8,410 bases of DNA. Source: Phenylobacterium sp. Lineage in GTDB: Bacteria > Pseudomonadota > Alphaproteobacteria > Caulobacterales > Caulobacteraceae. The stretch is from the NCBI GenBank assembly GCA_028698405.1, contig JAQVDF010000050.1:1-8410 (forward strand). The letters run 5' to 3'. The notes under the pieces are model-generated. The model did no database searches. It saw only the letters and a program-made list of their open reading frames with translations, and had not been told where the DNA came from. Positions 1 to 4,047 of the stretch are shown one piece after another (within the stretch, counting starts at the first letter, position 1; each line of letters opens with the position of its first letter). Both the position numbers and the translations under genes were made by a program.

Positions 1-153
1 CGTGAACGATCACGTCGACGGGGGGCCTCGCCGCCCTCGTCCCATATAAGCATGGGGGTCGTGGCGGTGGAGGGCGCTGACCGAGGTTGCGCCGGAAGGG
101 CGCGCTTATGCGCTCATCGGCAAGTCAGGTCAAGAAATCCGCGAGTCGCGCGC

Positions 154-183
154 CTACCTCCCGCCGCTGTGCGGGGGAGGTAG
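154..183. repeat. Strong inverted repeat, REP-like or terminator hairpin
   Basis: The arms CTACCTCCC (154-162) and GGGAGGTAG (175-183) are perfect complements. The stem continues inward with CCG (164-166) pairing CGG (172-174), leaving G163 as a bulge and a 5-nt loop. That gives 12 base pairs in all. No T-run follows on either strand, so it is not a classical intrinsic terminator. CCTCCC...GGGAGG hairpins of this type are commonly dispersed between genes in GC-rich alphaproteobacteria, which makes a REP-like element the likelier reading. Confidence 0.55.
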
Positions 184-228
184 GATGCCGGTCGCCACCC
201 GCCCCACGAAGGGGAGGGACGGCGGGGC

Positions 229-240
229 CGTTCCGGAACG
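229..240. repeat. 12-bp perfect palindrome upstream of murI
   Basis: CGTTCCGGAACG reads the same on both strands and ends 40 bases before the murI start codon. It could be a dimeric regulator site or simply part of the surrounding repeat-like sequence. The same arms, spaced by 8 nt, occur upstream of the SRPBCC gene at 1208-1227. No specific regulator is recognised. Confidence 0.3.
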
Positions 241-280
241 CCGCATGGACGGGCGCCGCGACGACCGATAAATCCGGTCC

Positions 281-1144
281 ATGGCCATCGGCGTCTTCGA
301 TTCCGGGGTGGGCGGGCTGACCGTGCACCACAAGCTGGTCGAGCGGTTCCCCTCCGCCGACTTCGTCTACCTCGCCGACCAGGCCAACACCCCCTACGGC
401 GGTCGCGGCGGCGAGGAGATCGTCGAGCTGACGCGGGCCGGCTGCATCCGGCTGTTCGACGAGGGCTGCGACCTCGTCGTGCTGGCCTGCAACACGGCCG
501 CGGGCGTGGCGCTGCGCCGGCTGCAGCAGACCTGGCTGCCCGGCTACCGCAAGGAGATCGGCCGCAAGGTCAACGTGCTGGGCATCATCGTTCCGACCAT
601 CGAGGCGGCCACGGGCCTGCCCTGGGAGCACGAGCCCGACCGGCTGCCGGAGAAGGTCGAGAAGGTGGACATCCTGGCGGTGTTCTGCACGCCGGCCACC
701 GCCCGCAGCCGCGTCTACGAGATCGAGATCGACAAGCGCCGTCAGGACGTGGCGGTGTTCTCCGAGCCCTGCCGGGACCTGGCCCGGATGATCGAGACCG
801 GCGCGTCCGCGGTGGAGCTCGCCCAGACCATCGAGGGCCACGTCAAGGCGATCACCACCCGCATCGGCCGCTCGCCCGACCGGGCGATCCTCGGATGCAC
901 CCATTACGAGATCGTCGCCGACATGTTCCGCGCGGCTCTGCCGCCGGGCACGCCCTTGATCCACCAGCCGCAGGCCACCGCCGACGCCCTGGCCGCCTAT
1001 CTCGAGCGGCACCCCGAGTTCGACCCGGGCTCCAGCGGCGTGCGCCGCTTCCTGACCACCGGCAAGCCGGGCGTTCAGCACAGGCTGGTGGAGACCTTCT
1101 GGGGCGCCCCGCTCGCCTTCGAGGCCGCCCGCGAGGCCGTCTGA
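281..1144 (+). CDS. murI: Glutamate racemase (MurI), alphaproteobacterial variant
   Basis: Predicted to interconvert L- and D-glutamate without a cofactor, supplying D-Glu for UDP-MurNAc-peptide synthesis in the cytoplasm. The 287-aa protein opens with the family signature GVFDSGVGG (residues 4-12, with D7 and S8). It carries the two catalytic cysteines in ACNTA (C70) and GCTHY (C206, followed by T207-H208). The pair acts as the two acid/base thiols in this family. Compared with the usual family core, there is an insert-like stretch around residues 110-128 (ATGLPWEHEPDRLPEKVEK) between the VPTIEAA segment and the next beta strand. The ATG at 281 places the FDSG motif at the normal distance from the N-terminus; no clear Shine-Dalgarno precedes it, which is common in Caulobacterales. 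The product could instead be labelled a broader aspartate/glutamate racemase, since substrate choice cannot be read from sequence alone. A weak stem (CGGCC/GGCCG, 1151-1168) lies just after the stop. Confidence 0.88.
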   Translation: MAIGVFDSGVGGLTVHHKLVERFPSADFVYLADQANTPYGGRGGEEIVELTRAGCIRLFDEGCDLVVLACNTAAGVALRRLQQTWLPGYRKEIGRKVNVLGIIVPTIEAATGLPWEHEPDRLPEKVEKVDILAVFCTPATARSRVYEIEIDKRRQDVAVFSEPCRDLARMIETGASAVELAQTIEGHVKAITTRIGRSPDRAILGCTHYEIVADMFRAALPPGTPLIHQPQATADALAAYLERHPEFDPGSSGVRRFLTTGKPGVQHRLVETFWGAPLAFEAAREAV

Positions 1145-1204
1145 GGGGTTCGGCCCGACCTCCGGCCGCGAAAGCCCTTCCGCCCGCGCCCGACCTGCGG
1201 CAGC

Positions 1205-1229
1205 GTCCGTTCCGATAAGAGGGAACGAC
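1205..1229 (+). repeat. Imperfect hairpin in leader of the SRPBCC gene
   Basis: GTC-(C)-GTTCC (1205-1213) pairs with GGAACGAC (1222-1229) around an 8-nt loop, with C1208 either bulged or pairing G1227. It ends one base before the purine-rich ribosome binding site (AGGGGC, 1230-1235) and 11 bases before the ATG. It could be an operator or an RNA structure affecting initiation; function is unknown. Confidence 0.3.
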
Positions 1230-1240
1230 AGGGGCAGCCC

Positions 1241-1771
1241 ATGCGCGCAACTTCGATCGCCGCCTTCGCGGCCGTCCTGGCGGTCGCCGGACCCGCCGCC
1301 GCGGAGGTGGTGGAGCTGAGCGAGACGAGCTTCCGCTCGCGCCACACGGTGCAGATCGACGCCCCGCCCGAGCGCGTCTACGCGGCGCTGGGCGAGATCG
1401 GCCGCTGGTGGGACCCGGCGCACACCTATTCCGGCAAGGCCGAGAACATGACCCTGGAGCTGAAGCCCGGCGGCTGCTTCTGCGAGCAGGTGGGCGCTGG
1501 CGGCGTGCGGCACGGGGTGGTGGTGCTGGCCCTGCCCGGCCAGACGCTGAGGCTGGATGCGCCGCTCGGGCCGCTGCAGGAAGAGGGGGTGGCCGCCGCC
1601 TACACCTTCGCCATCAAGGCCGCGGGCGGCGGCGCGGAGGTGACCCAGACCCTGCACGTCGGCGGCGCGCGGCCGGGCATGCCCGCCCAACTCGCCGCGC
1701 TCGTCGATCAGGTGCTGGGTCAGGCTCTGCTCGGGCTGGAACGATATCTGGAGACCGGCGAGGGCGGCTGA
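1241..1771 (+). CDS. Exported SRPBCC-fold (START/polyketide-cyclase-like) protein
   Basis: A 176-aa protein of unknown specific function. Residues 1-21 form a typical Sec signal peptide: Arg at position 2, a hydrophobic Ala/Val core, and a cleavage site after AAA at residue 21. The mature ~155 residues look like an SRPBCC hydrophobic-cavity fold. Visible features are the opening strand VQIDAPPERVYAALGEIGRWW (about residues 37-57), a LELKPGGCF strand, and a C-terminal long helix (AALVDQVLGQALLGLERYL) that normally closes the ligand pocket. Such domains bind lipids or other hydrophobic molecules; export implies a periplasmic role. The start is supported by AGGGGC about 6 nt upstream of the ATG. 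It lies 96 bp after murI in the same direction and is closed by a 15-bp stem-loop beginning 8 bases after the stop, so it may be monocistronic or the end of a murI transcript. The family assignment is by fold pattern, and the ligand is not predictable. Confidence 0.75.
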   Translation: MRATSIAAFAAVLAVAGPAAAEVVELSETSFRSRHTVQIDAPPERVYAALGEIGRWWDPAHTYSGKAENMTLELKPGGCFCEQVGAGGVRHGVVVLALPGQTLRLDAPLGPLQEEGVAAAYTFAIKAAGGGAEVTQTLHVGGARPGMPAQLAALVDQVLGQALLGLERYLETGEGG

Positions 1772-1778
1772 GGGCGGA

Positions 1779-1821
1779 AGATCCGGGGGCGCTGGAGGGG
1801 GGGACGAGCGCCCCCGGATCT
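1779..1821 (+). terminator. Perfect 15-bp stem-loop after the SRPBCC gene
   Basis: AGATCCGGGGGCGCT (1779-1793) is exactly complementary to AGCGCCCCCGGATCT (1807-1821), with a purine-rich 13-nt loop. It begins 8 bases past the stop codon at 1769-1771, where a terminator belongs, and would insulate oxyR from upstream transcription. There is no U-tract after it, so it may work as a GC-rich terminator lacking U's, as an mRNA 3'-end stabiliser, or as a repeat element. Confidence 0.6.
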
Positions 1822-1822
1822 C

Positions 1823-1849
1823 GGCGCAGGTGATGGCGTTACCTGCGCC
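1823..1849. repeat. 9-bp inverted repeat between SRPBCC gene and oxyR
   Basis: GGCGCAGGT (1823-1831) and ACCTGCGCC (1841-1849) are perfect complements around a 9-nt loop. It begins one base after the preceding 15-bp stem-loop, so the two would form consecutive hairpins in RNA. Its role is unknown. Confidence 0.45.
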
Positions 1850-1852
1850 CTC

Positions 1853-1867
1853 GCCTCTGGGAGAGGC
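1853..1867. repeat. 6-bp hairpin, third in the intergenic cluster
   Basis: GCCTCT (1853-1858) pairs with AGAGGC (1862-1867) around GGG. The CCTCT...AGAGG core resembles the CCTCTCCCCC...GGGGGAGAGG hairpin after mtaB, which suggests a short relative of a dispersed intergenic repeat. This is a weak call on its own. Confidence 0.3.
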
Positions 1868-1900
1868 CTTCCGAATAGCGGCGCGCTGACTACAAGGCCA

Positions 1901-1937
1901 ATCGATTGTCTCTGGAATTGAGATAGAAACCCTCTAT
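1901..1937 (+). promoter_or_regulatory. OxyR-type tetrad binding site upstream of oxyR
   Basis: The E. coli OxyR consensus is ATAG-N7-CTAT-N7-ATAG-N7-CTAT. In exactly that spacing this sequence reads ATCG (1901-1904), CTGG (1912-1915), ATAG (1923-1926), CTAT (1934-1937), which is 13 of 16 positions. The downstream pair is perfect and also satisfies the general LysR T-N11-A rule. The site ends 9 bases before the oxyR ATG, so a bound OxyR tetramer would sit over the promoter or transcription start, consistent with negative autoregulation as known for LysR regulators. A poor match to the Caulobacter housekeeping promoter (TTGTCTC at 1906, GATAGAAA at 1922) overlaps it. No divergent katG or ahpC gene is present on the left side, so the site most likely serves oxyR itself. 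Confidence 0.65.
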
Positions 1938-1946
1938 CTTCAATCC

Positions 1947-2843
1947 ATGCTGCCGACCCTGCGCCAACTCAGCTACCTGAAGCTGCTCGCCGAGCAGGGC
2001 TCCTTCTCCAAGGCGGCCGGGGCGGCCCACGTCACCCAGCCGACCCTGTCGGCCGGCATCCAGGAGCTGGAGAAAATCCTCGGCGCCCCGGTGGTCGACC
2101 GGGCCCGGTCGGGGGTGATCCTCACGCCCGTGGGGCAGGAGGCGCTGGCCCGCGCCCGCACCATCCTCAACGAAGCCGAGGAGTTGGTGGAGGCGGCCCA
2201 CAACGCCGGCCAGCCGCTGACCGGCCGCTTCCGCCTCGGCGTCATCCCGACCATCGCCCCCTTCCTGCTGCCCAAGGCCCTGCCGCTGCTGCGCCAGCGC
2301 TTCCCCAAGCTGCGGCTGTTCCTGCGTGAAGACCTGACCCAGCGGCTGGTGAGCGCCCTGCGCGCCGGCCAACTGGACGCGGCGCTGATCGCGTTGCCCT
2401 ACGACGTGGCGGGCCTGGCCTGGGCGCACGTCGCCGACGACGAGCTCTACGCCGCCTTCCCGGCCAACCACCGGCTCGCCGCCGCGCCCAAGACCCGGCC
2501 GGCGGACCTCGAGCAGGAGGACCTGATCCTGCTGGAAGACGGTCACTGCCTGCGCGAACACGCGCTGGCCGCCTGCGGGCTGCGGCCGCCCAAGGCGCAC
2601 GGCGAGGAATCCTTCGCCGCCACCTCGCTGCCGACCCTGGTGCAGATGGTGGGCTCGGGCCTGGGCGTCACCTTCCTGCCGGCCATGGCGGTGGACGCAG
2701 GTCTGGCCGAGACTGCGCCGATCACGGTCCGCCCGATCGACGCCGAGGACCCGCGCCGCGAGATCGTCGTCGCCTGGCGTGCCGGCTCTAGCCGGGCCGC
2801 CGACGGCCGCCTGCTGGCCGAGACCCTCAAGGAAGCCCGCTAG
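1947..2843 (+). CDS. oxyR: OxyR, peroxide-sensing LysR-type regulator
   Basis: A 298-aa cytoplasmic transcription factor that senses hydrogen peroxide by forming an intramolecular disulfide and then activates antioxidant genes such as catalase and alkyl hydroperoxide reductase (family knowledge). Residues 1-62 are the LysR winged helix (LRQLSYLKLLAEQGSFSKAA, then TQPTLSAGIQELE), followed by a linker helix to about residue 88 and the effector-binding domain to the end. The OxyR hallmark is LEDGHCLREHALAAC: C201 and C210 keep the 9-residue spacing of E. coli C199 and C208, and H200 matches H198. T102 in GVIPTIAP matches E. coli T100. Length is close to the E. coli protein (305 aa). The ATG at 1947 gives the normal N-terminus; no Shine-Dalgarno is visible, and the message may have a very short leader. 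It stands alone between hairpins and the PadR operator, with an OxyR-like site before its start. Its peroxide targets are not in this window. Confidence 0.93.
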   Translation: MLPTLRQLSYLKLLAEQGSFSKAAGAAHVTQPTLSAGIQELEKILGAPVVDRARSGVILTPVGQEALARARTILNEAEELVEAAHNAGQPLTGRFRLGVIPTIAPFLLPKALPLLRQRFPKLRLFLREDLTQRLVSALRAGQLDAALIALPYDVAGLAWAHVADDELYAAFPANHRLAAAPKTRPADLEQEDLILLEDGHCLREHALAACGLRPPKAHGEESFAATSLPTLVQMVGSGLGVTFLPAMAVDAGLAETAPITVRPIDAEDPRREIVVAWRAGSSRAADGRLLAETLKEAR

Positions 2844-2859
2844 AGCCGTTCCTGTCGTA

Positions 2860-2873
2860 CGGGCGCCTGCCCG
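2860..2873 (+). terminator. Small GC hairpin after oxyR, possible weak terminator
   Basis: CGGGC (2860-2864) pairs with GCCCG (2869-2873) around a 4-nt loop, 16 bases after the oxyR stop. The stem is only 5 bp and no U-run follows. Position is the main argument. Confidence 0.25.
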
Positions 2874-2902
2874 AGCGCGCTTGTATCCGCCCGCAATTCG
2901 AT

Positions 2903-2928
2903 ATATCTAAAATTTAGACATATCTAAA
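2903..2928 (+). promoter_or_regulatory. AT-rich operator/promoter with three TCTAAA half-sites
   Basis: An AT island in a GC-rich genome holds three half-sites in alternating orientation: TCTAAA (2906-2911), TTTAGA (2913-2918) and TCTAAA (2923-2928). The first two form a palindrome with a 1-nt centre, the second and third one with a 4-nt centre (arms extend to ATTTAGA/TCTAAAT). ATATCTAAA also occurs as a direct repeat at 2903 and 2920. The array ends 12 bases before the PadR start and must overlap its promoter, so the PadR-family protein encoded next is the obvious candidate ligand (inference). AGGG (2930-2933) is the probable ribosome binding site, 7 nt before the ATG. Confidence 0.6.
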
Positions 2929-2940
2929 TAGGGTCGAAAT

Positions 2941-3501
2941 ATGAGAGATTTCAGCCATCATCACCATCGCGCCCGCTGGTCGAGGTTCGCCTTCGGCCAC
3001 GCGGGCGTGGGCGGGCGTCATCGCGGGCGCCGCGGCGGCCGCATCGAGCGGATGCTCGAGCACGGAGACCTCAAACACGTGCTGTTGGCGCTGATCGCCG
3101 ACCAGCCGAGCCACGGCTACGAGCTGATGCGCCAGTTGGAGGAGCGCACCGGCGGCGCCTATCGGCCGAGCCCGGGCGTGGTCTATCCGACCCTGGCCAT
3201 GCTCGAGGACGAGGGGCTGATCCGTCCCACCGGCGCCGAGGGCGGCCGCAAGCGGTTCGAGGTGAGCGAGGCCGGCGCCGCGGCCCTGGAGCAGCAGAAG
3301 CCGGTGGTCGAGGCCATCTTCGCCCGGCTGGAAGAGGCGGCGGCTCGTTCGGCGCTCGCGTCTCCCAAGGTCCTGCGCGCGATGGAGAACCTGAAGACCG
3401 CCCTGCGCCTTCGCCTGTCGCGCGGACCGCTCTCAGACGCGCAGATCGAGGCCATCGCCGCGGCGCTCGACGAGGCCGCGTCCAAGGTCGAGCGGACCTG
3501 A
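2941..3501 (+). CDS. PadR-family regulator with His-rich N-terminus (YqjI-like)
   Basis: A 186-aa transcriptional regulator. Residues 1-40 are basic and histidine-rich: HHHH at 6-9, H20, H27, and an RGRRGGR patch. Residues ~42-115 are the PadR winged helix, with the family motifs SHGYEL (H58-G59-Y60), SPGVVYPTL (77-85) and EGGRKRF (100-106, the wing). A helical C-terminal domain follows and ends in LSDAQIEAIAAALDEAA, the expected dimerisation helix. This order, including the His-rich extension and the terminal (S/D)DAQI helix, closely matches E. coli YqjI, a nickel/iron-linked repressor of the ferric reductase gene yqjH. By analogy it may respond to a transition metal through the His cluster, but unlike YqjI the extension has no cysteines, and no yqjH-like gene is present. 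The start is supported by AGGG 7 nt upstream. It is probably autoregulated through the AT-rich array before it and may be co-transcribed with the lipoprotein 39 bp downstream. Confidence 0.85.
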   Translation: MRDFSHHHHRARWSRFAFGHAGVGGRHRGRRGGRIERMLEHGDLKHVLLALIADQPSHGYELMRQLEERTGGAYRPSPGVVYPTLAMLEDEGLIRPTGAEGGRKRFEVSEAGAAALEQQKPVVEAIFARLEEAAARSALASPKVLRAMENLKTALRLRLSRGPLSDAQIEAIAAALDEAASKVERT

Positions 3502-3540
3502 GGCTGGTGCGGAGCCCTTCCGCTGTCGTATGACGGCGTT

Positions 3541-4035
3541 ATGCAGCTTCGCCTTGCGCTCGCCGTCGCCGCCGTCGCCCTCTCGGGCTGCGTGAGCATG
3601 TCCCGCTCCGAGGCGGTCTCGCCGCTCGCCGCCGAGCTGGCCGGCGGCAGCCGGGTCTCGGAGATCCGCCTGACCCGGTCCGACGCGTTGAAGGTCACCG
3701 ACGAGTTCGACGACATCTTCAGGAGCCGGGTGAAAGCCAGGCTCGACGCCTGCGCCACCGGTCAGCGCCCGCTGCGGCTCGAGGCGGAGCTTGAGCGCCT
3801 CGACAAGGCCAACCCGGTGGTCACCGCCGTGGTGGCGGGCTCCAATGTCCTGCGCGGTTCGGCCCGGCTGGTGGACGTCGAGACCGGCGAGACCGTCGCC
3901 GACTACAAGGTCGGCAAGACCATCGTCGGCAGCCGCTTCGCCGTGGTGGTCATGGGCGAGGCCGAAGAGCAGCTCTCCGACGCCTTCGGCGAGGAGCTGT
4001 GCAAGCAGGCCTTCGCGCCGCCCGCCGCCGGCTGA
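3541..4035 (+). CDS. Small outer-membrane-type lipoprotein, unknown function
   Basis: A 164-aa predicted lipoprotein. It has a basic R4, a hydrophobic stretch, and the lipobox LSGC at residues 14-17, so C17 would be lipidated by Lgt and become the mature N-terminus. Val-Ser follows, with no Asp at +2, so sorting to the outer membrane by Lol is expected. The mature part alternates a helix (DEFDDIFRSRVKARLDAC), strands with an ARLVDVETGETVADYKVG turn, and a C-terminal helix. C71 and C154 could form a periplasmic disulfide. The layout recalls DUF4410-type lipoproteins, but I cannot confirm a family. The start codon is fixed by the signal peptide; no Shine-Dalgarno is evident. It is 39 bp after the PadR gene in the same direction, so it may share that regulator's promoter. 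It converges on the S9 peptidase gene with only 12 bp between stops and no clear terminator. Confidence 0.72.
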   Translation: MQLRLALAVAAVALSGCVSMSRSEAVSPLAAELAGGSRVSEIRLTRSDALKVTDEFDDIFRSRVKARLDACATGQRPLRLEAELERLDKANPVVTAVVAGSNVLRGSARLVDVETGETVADYKVGKTIVGSRFAVVVMGEAEEQLSDAFGEELCKQAFAPPAAG

Positions 4036-4047
4036 CCGCCGCCAGGC

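Larger units (their letters stand above)
1..280. other. Left-edge intergenic region with hairpins, no supported gene
   Basis: I find no convincing protein here. Plus-strand frames are short and unlike known proteins. On the minus strand, frames near bases 1-50 stay open to the left edge (for example one reading PVDVIVH), so a divergent gene could begin just inside the window, but too little is visible to call it. The region contains a strong hairpin (154-183), a weak CCCC/GGGG hairpin (202-214) and a 12-bp palindrome (229-240). The murI promoter is expected here, but I cannot assign -35 and -10 boxes with confidence. Confidence 0.5.

Noticed and set aside
2..49. Possible C-terminal fragment on the plus strand (VNDHVDGGPRRPRPI, stop at 47-49) or divergent gene start on the minus strand
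   Set aside because: Too short to match any family and several frames are equally open; cannot be supported from this window.
229..240. SOS box or EcfG stress promoter at the GTTCCGGAAC palindrome
   Set aside because: The alphaproteobacterial SOS box needs GTTC-N7-GTTC, and EcfG promoters need GGAAC followed about 16-18 nt later by a CGTT-like -10; neither is present.
125..1690. 521-codon minus-strand ORF opposite murI and the SRPBCC gene
   Set aside because: Antisense shadow: composition is Gly/Ala/Arg/His-rich with no motif, while the plus strand encodes proteins with catalytic motifs and a signal peptide.
1890..2600. 236-codon minus-strand ORF opposite oxyR, a possible divergent partner
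   Set aside because: It overlaps the conserved OxyR DNA-binding and redox domains, and its sequence is low-complexity Gly/Gln/Arg.
4036..4047. Bidirectional terminator between the convergent lipoprotein and peptidase genes
   Set aside because: Only 12 bp separate the stops and I found no stem longer than a few bases.
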